Below, piece by piece: positions 24,423-34,413 of a stretch of DNA of 64,000 nucleotides (its first letter is position 1; each line of letters opens with the position of its first letter). The stretch comes from Acheta domesticus (taxonomy: Eukaryota > Arthropoda > Insecta > Orthoptera > Gryllidae): assembly GCA_031308135.1 (NCBI GenBank), contig JAHLJT010009436.1, forward strand, positions 157,258,976 to 157,322,975, read 5' to 3'. The notes beneath the pieces are model-generated. The model saw only the letters and a program-made list of their open reading frames with translations, was not told where the DNA came from and ran no database searches. The position numbers and the translations under genes are program-made.

Positions 24423-24518
24423 GGCGGAAAGACGCCGCTGTACATCGCGGCGCGCGGCAGCTTCACCGCCATCGTCGACATGATCATCCGCACGGCGCGC
24501 CTCGACTACCCGCAGCCG
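24423..24518 (+). CDS. ANKDD1A: ANKDD1A-like protein, last ankyrin exon
   Basis: Acceptor GTGTTGCAG precedes 24423 and donor GTGAGG starts at 24519. It is 96 bp, 32 codons, phase 0 at both ends, with no frame break. It reads GGKTPLYIAARGSFTAIVDM then IIRTARLDYPQP. The VDMII block is typical of the last ankyrin repeat of ANKDD1A just before the linker to the death domain. The exon is GC-rich compared with its introns, as are the other ankyrin exons. Confidence 0.85.
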
Positions 24519-24766
24519 GTGAGGCGCTCAGCTTGCATGCGTACAAGCTTCTGCGCAGCATGCGGTGGCGGGGGCCAAACAAATCCAGTCCATTGTACAT
24601 ACGAGTGTATTCTGCGACTAATAGCCAGTATGAGAGCGGGTTTCGAGGGCTGAAGATGGGCGCCATTTTCTCTACCGAATGCTCAGACCGTGTCAGATCC
24701 AGAGGGGGGGCCATGGGGGCCATTCCTTTACGAAATAAAAGGGCCGGTGACAACAGCTCATATGTA

Positions 24767-24812
24767 TTTGGTTGAGGGGAACTTTTTACCATCTTATCCG
24801 GGGGGACCCTTT
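24767..24812 (+). mobile_element. Orphan terminus of the long-TIR element
   Basis: ATGTATTTGGTTGAGGGGAA through GGGGGGACCCTTT matches the right end of the element at 9356-11931 almost base for base. It ends where Repeat A resumes, so it marks an old insertion into Repeat A whose other side is lost or unrecognisable. The GC-rich block at 24690-24745 may belong to it. Confidence 0.7.
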
Positions 24813-24975
24813 GCGGCAAAAAAATCATTGCCGGGCCCTGAACATGCAAAAGTGGATAAATCCAGTTGCTAAATTAAGAAAAAATCCTCTAACACGTGGT
24901 GTATCCACAATCCCTGTTTTGTGGGTCCTTGATACTGAAAACGTGGTTTTAACTTTTCCGTATACATACGTAAGT
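24813..24975 (+). repeat. Repeat A, head fragment
   Basis: Contains GCCGGGCCCTGAA, CCAGTTGCTAAATTAAG, ACACGTGGTGTATCC and CCTTGATACTGAAAAC in the usual order, then diverges. It is bounded on the left by the orphan transposon terminus. Confidence 0.75.
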
Positions 24976-25779
24976 ATTGCGAACGATTTCAACATATTTC
25001 TCAAAAGAAAACCGTTATCAAGGCAATTGTAGTGATGCAATGTTGTCCGACTACTGTTGGACGTTAAGAAGAGACGTTCCTGGAGTAAAGTATCACAAGA
25101 TATCGGAAAGGAAATCTTGTTTAGTATTCTTTTTCTCTTCACTTTTCTTAAAACTTATATGTTGTATTTTTTAATATATTCATTTGAATGTTGTAATTAG
25201 ATCGTGCCATTTTGCCATATACATATAGTATTTACCTTATCTCGCAACTCATGACTGGTAGTGCCTGTTCTTGTTTTGGTAACTTGGCAACCGCGTGTCT
25301 TTGCCTCCTTTCAATACTGCCGTGGCTGGCAGGAAGAGACGGCAGAAAAGGAAGTGAGCTGCACGTCATAATCTGCAGCATTTGTCCTCCTGTGTTTTTC
25401 CCATTCAATGGCTTCGGCGGGCAGGTACCCCGCTCACAAGTCAGAATCATTTCGAGCTGCGCTGGAGGGTGGGGTGGGCAGAGGCATGAGCCAGCGAACA
25501 AAACGTCTCTTAAGGTGATTCTGTCCAGTATGCTTAAGAAACAAAACTTACACTGAAGATGGGGAGGGAAGTAATGACTGATTTATCCATTTATTAACAG
25601 CAACATAACAATAATTATTATTTAATGAACGCCGGCTCGGAGAGAAATCAGGAAATTATTGTGATACATCACCGCTAAGCTGTTCATTATTTATGATAAT
25701 TAATTATTATTATTATGGAAGCTGGAAATTAAATAGGGAAGTTTTAATAAAATTAATAAAATAAACCTGTTGAATTTCT
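24976..25779. other. Intron stretch, no identified feature
   Basis: Includes a GC-richer part at 25300-25500 with open frames on both strands that resemble nothing I know. I do not call a gene. Confidence 0.4.
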
Positions 25780-26040
25780 AGGTTTCTAAAAATTTCTCCT
25801 CCTTTAAAACAGTGGCACTGCGACTCAGCTTCTTATCCATAACGTTCCTCATGTCCCTGAAGTGCTGAATTAATCTACAAATTGTTGATTTGTTGGGAAC
25901 GGTCATTTTCGGAAATTTTTATTGAAATGTTTCCGTACTCTTTAAGGAAGATTTAGTGCCGAAGTTAACTTCCACCAAAAATTCACATTGATTATTCGTC
26001 AACATTTTCGAAGCGATTCTTCTTTCCTACACGTAAGTTC
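25780..26040 (-). pseudogene. Transposase N-terminal helix-turn-helix fragment
   Basis: On the minus strand this reads TVPNKSTICRLIQHFRDMRN, then VMDKKLSRSATVLKEEK. That is the paired-like helix-turn-helix and linker (P.K.TI.R.I..F...G.V.DK pattern) of mariner-type transposases. It has no catalytic domain and no visible inverted repeats. Confidence 0.6.
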
Positions 26041-26272
26041 CTAGGCTCATGAATGAAACGTGAATGAATGAATGCCAAAGGTCAGAATAAGTGCTTGCTC
26101 TTTCTTCCAACTACAATAAGCCCGTTCTCCCGTCCCGAAATCGGGGATGGGGATGGGTCGTTAAAAGTGAAAGGGAAGCCAAAGGTATTTCACGCGTTGC
26201 CAAATTGCCTAAACAAGTGGTTGCGTTCTCAGATATGGGTTGCGAGTTAGACTAAAGACCCAGTATAATACA

Positions 26273-26620
26273 TACGTAGGATTCAAAAGTAATGAGCCTT
26301 CGTTCAAACAGAGATTTATTAAGCTGATCGGTACAACTGACTAATAGTCTTCAAAATAGGCACCTCCGGCATCAACGGTCTTCTGTAGACGGCGTTTTCA
26401 TGACTCAAAGGCATCCTGAAGTCCTGTTCCGGGATTCCTGCAAGAGCTGCCTTTTGCTTGGAAGTCCTCGATGGAGTACAAACGTTTTCCTTTCAGCGCT
26501 GATTTTAAGCGCGGAAACAAGAAGTCAGGAGGCGACAAGTGCGGACAGTAGGGAGGCTGGGGCACCACGAGAACGTTGACTCGGATCAGGTACTCGGTGA
26601 CGATGAAGGCACTGTGGCGG
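26273..26620 (-). mobile_element. Mariner-like element, transposase C-terminal half
   Basis: The left end TACGTAGGATTCAAAAGTAA, then TGAGCC, matches the inverted end at 31151. The minus-strand translation gives TEYLIRVNVLVVPQPPYCPH, then DFLFPRLKSALKGKRLYSIE and WKRRLQKTVDAGGAYFED: the catalytic PPYSPDL region and C-terminus of a mariner transposase. Coding similarity stops near a poly-G run at about 26618. The rest of the element appears at 30700-31151. Confidence 0.8.
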
Positions 26621-28082
26621 GGGGGGGGGGTCTCCGATACGTCCAGGGCTACTCAGAGAGTATATAACAGAGACGGCACTCAATGTATATTGGAGAGCTC
26701 TTATTTGACATGGTGGGGGGAACCGACAGAGAGAGTGGGGGACGCCGCCATTCGCGGGCCCCAATAGCGTTGAAGCTTTAAAAATATGCCGGGAATACGA
26801 ATCAGCCAATCACGACGACCCACTCAAAACGAGTAGCGAAGACGACCCCGGTGTCAAGAGAGTACAGCTCTGTTTCACTTCCAATATTATTTATATTGAC
26901 TTTTGAATTTATTTATAAGTACATATGATTTGCAGTTGAATTAAGAACAAAATAAATGTTACACTATTTAGGAATTTGAAGGCAGGGAAAGAAATCTAGG
27001 ATAAACATGCAAAATAAACGAAAGTGATTTCACATTTTAACATTTATTTTCAAATTAAACATGGAATAATACAAAGACATAATACAAAGGCACAAAACAC
27101 ATACATCCAAAAATTGTGAAATATCACTAATTCAACTTTCTGTTGGCTCCCTACATACATATTTAAACCCTGACAATCTATTCAAAAAGAAATTTTAAAA
27201 GCAGCAAAAACATAGCATAATTCATTGGCATACAGTGATGACAATTAAAAAACACACAGATATATGGATATTGCAATAAGCCTAAAGTGAGTTGCAATGT
27301 GAAAAGTATAAAGTGCACCGTTACCAAACAGTAAGAGTTAAACATAGGAAAATACAATTGAGTGATCGACTTGAACTTTTCTAGTCATAACATACAAACA
27401 TAGATAAGTAAGATCCTATCAATTAATCTCAAAACCCTTTGGCCCAAGATTCAAAGCACTGAAATGAATCAACATACTAAGATTTGTAAATACAAAACGT
27501 GTAAATTGAATTCATATACTGTCAATACATTGATATGTAGTAAATATATACTTATGTATTTGCCCACTTATTACAGTGCAAGCTCTTATTCATGCTCAGA
27601 TTTATATGGAATGATATACATAATATTAACATAAATATGTACTAATACTGTTCAACTATGACTTACAATACACACCAAAGTTTTTAGTAAAATAATGTCT
27701 TAATCGAATGCTTCTCTTGCATAACTAGGATGGACAAATACTGTAGCTAGCCAGTAAACAAATTTTATACATTTGTGTGGCTGAAAACAAGTTCTTTAAT
27801 CTTTTCACACAATTGACCATTTACAAAATCTGCGAGTTACCGAGCATTGTTTCAAACATTCCAATGTGGATCAGTGCCTTTTGTTTTAATATTGCTTAGT
27901 TCTGGTAAAAACCCCATCCAACATGAGAGGGAAAACTGGAGACAAACTTTAATAATATTTTGTGGAGTGAATTCTGTACGTTCTATAAATTAGATTAACC
28001 ATGTACATTTGAACTAAATGTCTTTCTAATCTTTCATGAATAATTTTAAAAGAATATGTAATACATTGCAAATAAATGTAGA
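26621..28082. other. Sequence between the mariner halves, AT-rich
   Basis: A GC-richer edge (26620-26830) is followed by AT-rich sequence. I see no gene to 28082. Confidence 0.4.
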
Positions 28083-28160
28083 CAGGGCTGGGCAGTATTT
28101 AAATACATAAAATCGGTGTATTTAAAAAAGAAATACTTAAAATACTTCAAAAATACATGA
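28083..28160 (+). mobile_element. hAT-like terminus
   Basis: CAGGGCTGGGCAGTATTTAA followed by repeated AAATAC units resembles the 5' ends of hAT-superfamily elements. The opposite terminus was not found, so the extent is unknown. Confidence 0.4.
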
Positions 28161-28504
28161 AGATAATGAGGATAGTTTCTTTTTGTTTGATTTGGCTAGT
28201 GAATGGACCTCATTAAAAATAAATAAATAAAAGATTCTTTCAGCTGTAGAACTTGAGTTCTCTTCATTTTTAAATGACAAATCTAAATTATTAAACGTGA
28301 TGGACAATTATCAAACAATAATACAAAGTTTATTCTGTATAACACTAGTTTATGTTCATCAGCGCCATTCAACAACTGTTTTCCTGTGCAGGCATTCACA
28401 AAGTAAGGGATTGCTTATGCTAATTTGTAATGTAAATGAAACAGGACCAATGACTTAAGCTCACTATAACTGAGAATTCACTGTATCCGAGTTCACTATC
28501 AACA

Positions 28505-29400
28505 GTAGGCTAATTACTAGAGGGTGGATTTGAACGAAATGTAATTCCTTATCTTTTCACTTTAGACCAGTACCTTTTAGTATAGATATTCATTTTATGT
28601 TATAACTAGAACTGGGAAGCTTATGCAAGCTTTTAGCACTGAAATATGCATACAAATATGCCACAAAAATGTTTGGTCATAAAAAGATATTTAACAAGAT
28701 TACATATTTTTGCCACCCAGAGACAGGGAATATGCAAATTAAAAACAAAGTATCTACTCATTGTACTAACATATTTGAAGCAACAGGAAAGTTCATGCTT
28801 TGTATTAATACAAATTTTTTACTTGGAAATTTATGGTTTTGTGTTATTTTAGCGAAGAAGTCGAACAATATGAAAAAACATTCATTTATATGCCAAAAAG
28901 CTCTGAAAACACAAGGTATGCAGTATATGCAAATAATTTCTTATTTTATTTCCAATATTTTGCCATGAAACACACATTTTACAATTTCAGGGAAATATGA
29001 CCATTGACAAAAAACTTGCAATTGCATTAACTTCCCAGCTCTTGTTATAACAAAAGGAAATGACCCCATTTTTATATGCCCTTTTTTGCATTTTTCATCG
29101 ATTTTGACTACCAAGTCACTTTTTACTTCTTTCTGTCATCTTTAAAGTATGTTTTGCTAATTTCATTGAATTTAATACAATTTTAATGGTACTTGCTTCA
29201 AGTAATGTTTACAAGATGCAACAAATGTTTTTCACAGAATTTCTGAGCAGCTTATTCAATTTTGTGCTCAGAAATTGTAATGTCATCCATTACAAGAATG
29301 TAATCACCATTGTTTGGTGGATTTCACAATACCTGAAGACAGCCTGGTCCAGTCCAAACCCAAAGTTTGCAAGCTCTGTTCACTTGAATGAAAGGAAAAG
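28505..29400 (+). repeat. Dispersed repeat B, copy 1
   Basis: Shares ordered blocks with 49215-49700: a TTACTAGAGGGTGGAT-like start, the TTTTCACTTTA block, ATTTTAATGGTACTTGCTTC, ACAAGATGCAACAAATG, GCTCAGAAATTGTAATGTCA and the CAGTCCAAACC end. This copy has extra sequence in its centre. No coding evidence. Confidence 0.65.
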
Positions 29401-29499
29401 ACTAGAGACAAAAAAATAATGTTAAATTAAAATGTGCTCGTAACATCCTAAAAGCAAATGTGCAATAACTGTAAACAGTGAATACTTTACCTCTCTCCT

Positions 29500-30020
29500 C
29501 TGGTACACTCTGCAAGAATGCCCTGAGCATCCTGTCAGGTACCTCAGGACATACATCAGAAAAGAGAGTTGGTACTGCGTTACACAGCACTCTCCTAGAG
29601 GCACTAATCATGTGTGGTGTAAAATGATCTACGCACACATATCGACCACTAGTTACAGTGCGCCATGAACAGGAAGCCATCAGGACGCCAATTGCCTTCA
29701 GCTACTTTATACACCTGAAGTTATATTAAAAAAATTATCAATAATATTATCATCATCTTCTATTTATTCCACAAAAAAATATAGTGATGGTAATAATTTT
29801 CACATTTTTATGAATGTATTTCCATCGTACTACTACTACTACTAATAATAATAATAATGATAAAAGCATGAACAATATAATTTAATTTTATAAAAATGTA
29901 AGATTAACATATCGAGCACATGTGTTAAACACAATTACCTTCCAAACATCGTTGGGGAAAGCAAACAGATTTGGCCTTGCAGCAATTTGGCAACCAACAC
30001 TGCTTCTGTCGTGGCATTTT
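29500..30020 (-). pseudogene. THAP-domain sequence, broken
   Basis: A THAP zinc finger is a C2CH DNA-binding domain found in transcription factors and P-element-type transposases. On the minus strand a start-like ATG at 30015-30017 gives MPRQKQCWLPNC (the C-x4-C start). A shifted frame then gives ARPNLFAFPNDVWK up to a donor at 29938. After an acceptor at 29714 come VYKVAEGNWRPDG and, in another frame, GRYVCVDHFTP (the C-x2-H pair) and AVPTLF (the THAP end motif). At least two frame changes break it. I saw no catalytic domain attached. The first exon is duplicated at 30260-30345. Confidence 0.65.
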
Positions 30021-30380
30021 GCAGGGAAGAAAAGGGTATCCTCTCCGATCCTCTCAATTGCCTTCAGCCCCTTAATACACCTGAAGTTATATTTAAAAAA
30101 TTATCAATAATATCGTCTTATATTTATTCCACATAAAATATAGTGATGGTAATAGAAATACATTCATAAAAATGTGAAAATTATCGTACTAATAATATTA
30201 ATAATAATAATTATAAAAGCATGAACAATATAATATTATAAAAATATAAGATTAACATATCGAGCACGTGTTAAACACAATACCTTTGAACATCGCTGGG
30301 AAAAGCAAACAGATTTGGCATCGCCTCTGTCGTGGCATTTTGCAGGGAAGAAACAAAGGGTATCCTCTCCGATCCTCTCA
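29690..30380. repeat. Tandem duplication (366 and 325 bp) containing a 27-bp microinversion
   Basis: Copy 1 runs 29690-30055 and copy 2 runs 30056-30380. Both begin AATTGCCTTCAGC and end GGGTATCCTCTCCGATCCTC. Copy 2 lacks about 28 bp of the THAP first-exon region and differs at scattered bases. At the same position in each, a 27-bp block is present in opposite orientations (29796-29822 versus 30155-30181), perfectly complementary. Confidence 0.85.
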
Positions 30381-30699
30381 ACAAAGGTATCCACAAAAGG
30401 GCATTCGTTTTGCACAGCCACTCTCGGCCACTCTTCGTGAAACGGTTAACCACGATCATAAATTTCAAAACATAAAAACAGGAAGTTACGTTCTCTTCGG
30501 TAGTTGTCAGAAATGGTCGCTAGAGGGTACTGTTGATCCCAGTAGTCGTACGTAATTTCCGGGCCCGGATATGGCGGACCCAGTCAGGCGTCCCCGGGCG
30601 TCCCCACCAGCGTTTATACGAGAAAGTGGTGGGAGGTGTGAAGGTTTCCCTACCCCGTGACGGCCCCCTGGGGCTACTGCTACTTGGTGGAGTCTGAAA

Positions 30700-31151
30700 C
30701 GCCGGTCCGTGTTCAAACTTCACGCACTCGTTGCACATTCACGTCAGTATGGGCCGACAACGGGCGTCCAGACCGGGGTTCGTCAGTCACCTCTTCCCGG
30801 CCCTCACGAAAGGTCTTGTGCCACTTTTTGACTTGCGAATAGGACAGATACTTACGCCCAAACGCCTGTTGAAGCATTGTGAACGTTTCGGAAGGAGACT
30901 TGCCTAGCCGGAAGCAAAAATGATGGCGCAGCGTTGCTCTAACAAATTTTCCTTATCGCCGTGTCACGCACCACCGTAGGGGGGGTACTGTGAAGGCCGA
31001 TGCTTCCGCTCCGAAAGCTGGGAGGCAACTGACCCGCGTTGCGCTGTGAAGCCAACATCCCCCACCTTCGCCGTTGTCAAGGGGAGAGCGCTGCAGGGCG
31101 CGTACGCGTCAGTATAACGTGAGGCTCATTACTTTCGAATTCCACCCTGTA
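30700..31151 (-). mobile_element. Mariner-like element, transposase N-terminal half
   Basis: The right end, reading inward on the minus strand, is TACAGGGTGGAATTCGAAAG then TAATGAGCC, matching the end at 26273. Coding remnants on the minus strand are QAFGRKYLSYSQVKKWHKTF, REGREEVTDEPRSGRPLSAH and VNVQRVREVMNTDRRF: the helix-turn-helix region and linker of a mariner transposase. With 26273-26620 it can be read as a single mariner split by about 4 kb that carries the THAP remnants. Confidence 0.75.
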
Positions 31152-31849
31152 CAAGTTGTACGCATTTACAAAAACGATCATCACATGAAAGCTGAGGCCA
31201 ATGTAGAAATTCTGAAATAAGATCTGCAATGAGATACCAATTATCTTTCAGAAACGGTGTGTTTTGTTCTTGTTACAGAACTTTTTAGACCAGTGTTGTC
31301 AATAAAAGAAGCGATGGCAACAGCCCGTTCTCACATTCCAGAATGTTATTAATGCACAATTTTAATCCTAACATAAGTTATGCAATAATCCTTATTAAAA
31401 CTACTTATCACGCTAGATTAAAGTCGAACTATGCCACAGTTTAATACATGAACATGCATTATGCATGAATTTCTTGCCAAAATCTCTAAAAAAAAGCAAG
31501 CATGCATGGAAAAGAAACTATTTTTTCAGCACGCCATCACATGTTTACAAAGTTTGGGTCTGGAGTAAGCTGACATAAAAATATAATTGGAGTGGAAATC
31601 CCGTCTTTAGTTGTGATTTATCAGACCCTAGCCTTTTCTGTCAAGAATGGTTATGTTGGAGAAGTGGTGAGTGATTATATGATTTGACTTGTGGTGACGT
31701 ACTGTTGAAATGAGGGCGGAAACCAGAGTAACCCGACAAAACCTCACGAAAATGTGTGCATATAATCTCTTTCCCCATACGCCAAATACAGTTTTTACTG
31801 TTTTTGACCAAATAAAAAATAATTACATAAATAAAAACCTGTCGCGAAC
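31152..31849. other. Intron stretch, no feature
   Basis: AT-rich, no recognised element. Confidence 0.4.
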
Positions 31850-33430
31850 CCGTAATGCCCAACACAAATTCATAGATCGAGCGAATTTGGAGCCACAGGA
31901 CCCAGGGGCGAAGATGAGCGGTGCCTTCGTACACTTAATTCGTATATTCTGCCAAAGGGCGGCAAGCCACTTGATACCGCTGCTGTCATACCAGGAAGAT
32001 TTCTCTCGCCCCAAGGCAGGCTCCAGCGTTTAGGCCTATCATCGTCTTTTTGGTGATGCACTAAGGTAACGTCCGGCTGGCATACAGATACCCCAGAACG
32101 CAATGCTCCTCACAAACGTCTGCCCGCTTAAGAATGGGTGGGATTGCCCTGCTAACTCAGGATTCGCACAGCAGCCAATGAGCCCCTCTCCCAATGCGCA
32201 GAGACACGCGCCTTCTCGATTTCCACGGAGTCGCCGTCCGGCATTTGCTGCGACGAAGCCAACGCTCAATCGGAGGCCCCCGGTGGAAAGCCCGTGCGGC
32301 TCGGAGCCCCCAACCCACGTCTTCATGCACCCACGACGTATCGCATGACGTCCGGGCGTCCTGGCGGCAGATTTCTGTTCCCCTTTACGTGGGACGACGA
32401 CACAAGGCTGCGGGGACCGCTGTTGACAGACTGGTTGTCTGCAGTGCACCTCCCTCGCATTTGTACTTTTACCAGGGAGAATTCACCCGGACTCTACTGG
32501 CTCCCCTCGCAGACGCACAAGTACGACGCAGTTGACCACCCACGCAATGCCTGGGACGGGCCGCCCTGCCGGCTCAGAGCTCCTAGCTCTCCGGGCTAAT
32601 GGCGGAGTCAAACCAATGCACTGGGACAAGTCCCTCCTTTTGCACAGAGTATCGGGCCACCAGAACGAAGGTCCGTGCGGCTTGGCGCATCCTTCCCAAC
32701 TCCTCACTGCCTCCACCTTGAGGCTACTGACGTGAGAACCGCCGAAACCTAGGCAACTAGACAGGGGGGTCATGTCCAGCGTACTTAGAAGTACCCCTTG
32801 CACTTGTATCTTATCAGGAGGCCGAGACCCCGGGGTGGGCACCTGGGCGCTAGCCTCTATCCGCACCCCCTCAGGACAAGTACGTCGTTAGATTGGTATA
32901 CGGATACCGCCGGAAAGCAGTTTGCCCTCGCGGCAATCTCCCCATACAATACTTAGGTCTAAGGCTGCCCTGCCAGCTCAGAGCTACTAGCTTTCAATGC
33001 GACACTCACATGCGCCGGGAACAAGTCCCACCTCTTTGCCCAGAGTATCGGGCCACTGCCAAGTCGAAGCCAGCCCAACTGGGGGCCACCCGCACTAAGG
33101 TCCGAGCGGTTCAGAGCCCCCAACCCGCCACCCCCCAACCTATCCCTTTAGGCTATCGACGAGGGTATCTCCGAAACCTGGGCAACCAAAAGGTAAGTCT
33201 CAAGAGTCCCGTCGGACTTCCATATGTGGATTCCAGAGCATTCCGAAGAATCTCCTTCACCCTATCCTGTCCAAAGATCGACGCACCAGGGGCCCAACTT
33301 GTGGGTTAACAGAGGGCATCTGTGGGATGCGGAGCATTCCGAGCAACGTCCTTCGCCCAATCCTCCCCAAAGGTCGGCGCGCCAGGGGCCCAGCCGTGCC
33401 CTGGCGTTGCCCACAGAGCAGCGTGCGGCG
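31850..33430 (+). repeat. GC-rich block with ~400-bp and 97-bp internal repeats
   Basis: The stretches beginning GCCCTGCCGGCTCAGAGCTC (about 32568) and GCCCTGCCAGCTCAGAGCTA (about 32972) match over ~200 bp, sharing CAGAGTATCGGGCCAC and CCGAAACCT. A weaker third copy lies at about 32150. At 33218-33395 a 97-bp unit is repeated twice, each with GAGCATTCCGA and CAGGGGCCCA. Open frames across the block are not conserved between units and look like GC by-products. Identity unknown. Confidence 0.65.
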
Positions 33431-33440
33431 TTGCCCACAG
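33405..33440 (+). promoter_or_regulatory. Tandem in-frame splice acceptors before the death-domain exon
   Basis: GCGTTGCCCACAG ends at 33416 and again at 33440. The sites are 24 bp apart, so use of the first would add eight codons (SSVRRCPQ) without changing frame. Confidence 0.5.
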
Positions 33441-33639
33441 GACGGCGCCTCGCCCGAGGCGGGGCTGCGAGCGGGCAAGTGGCGCCACAGCTGCGACGGC
33501 CACGCCAGCAACGAGCGCCTGCGCGACGTGCTGTGGAAGGTGGCGTCCAAGCAGCTGTCGGCGGGCGAGTGGAAGCGCCTGGCGCACCACTGGGCCTTCA
33601 CCGACGACCAGATCAAGGCCATCGAGCACCAGTACACAG
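33441..33639 (+). CDS. ANKDD1A: ANKDD1A-like protein, death domain exon 1
   Basis: Acceptor TTGCCCACAG precedes 33441 and donor GTCTCT begins at 33640. It is 199 bp, phase 0 in and phase 1 out. After a short linker (DGASPEAGLRAGKWRHSCDG) comes the first half of a six-helix death domain: LRDVLWKVASKQLSAGEWKR, then LAHHWAFTDDQIKAIEHQYT. The W..LA..W.F....I.AIE pattern is diagnostic of the death fold and close to ANKDD1A. Death domains mediate homotypic interactions in apoptosis and innate immune signalling; the partner of this protein is not predictable. GC content is high like the ankyrin exons, and the frame is intact. Confidence 0.9.
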
Positions 33640-34204
33640 GTCTCTCTCGGGGCTACAACACGCTACGCCACTATACATACGTTCGGAGGAAAAGGAAACT
33701 AAAAGGTTTACACATGGCAATATGTACATTGGGATACAACTTTAATTCGCGAATAGCACTGTCATCTTGCGGCAAATCTTTAAAATAAAAACCCAACATC
33801 TAAGTACATCTATGGGTCGTCAAAATACACTACTATCTCAGTTTCTCAGAAATGTGGCATAGCATGTTATTGCCCCAAGGTCTTCAAATAAACGAGACTC
33901 ACTATTGCTGTGGAATATTTTGAAGGCTGCCATTGTAATAGAAACGTTCCTACGTCATAGACATATTTGCGACTGTTATAGGGACAAGTTAGTTGTTTGG
34001 AATAACGATATGTTCTTTTCGGTGCCCGTGTTAACTGTGTGCAAATATACATGATATAATATGGTTAAGAGTTGTCCGGTATATTCTAAAAGCACGAAAA
34101 ATCCATTGTTCCAAGTTCAAATTCAGTGTACTAGTTCGCACAGTTTGACCCCTCACAACGATGGCATATGTCAGTTTTCCACTGTTATGAATGAATTATC
34201 TCGG
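33640..34204 (+). other. ANKDD1A-like intron, no feature
   Basis: AT-rich stretch after the death-domain exon. Nothing recognised before Repeat A resumes. Confidence 0.4.
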
Positions 34205-34413
34205 CCTTTTCTTAGAACTACAAAATTGAAGACAGACTTGTCTTCAAATAAATTTTTTTCTCCATATTTCTTTAATTAAGGTCATGTACATTTTCTTAAA
34301 AATTTTAGTAGTTTTCGCCCAATATTGCTTGTAATCTGTGCTATATAAAAATATAACAAAAACAAGGTGTTTTTAAAATTTTGTCTTTAAAATTTTGGTA
34401 GGAATAGTTAAAG
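34205..34413 (+). repeat. Repeat A fragment, left of transposon insertion
   Basis: Internal Repeat A sequence (CTACAAAATTGAAGA, AATTAAGGTCATGTACATTT, TAGTAGTTTTCGCCCAATAT, TTGGTAGGAATAG). It is interrupted at 34414; the same copy resumes at 37497. Confidence 0.75.

Noticed and set aside
33224..33788. Overlapping GC-rich frames upstream of and across the death-domain exon
   Set aside because: Only the frame containing LRDVLWKVASKQL is supported; the others are shadows of it or of the tandem repeats.
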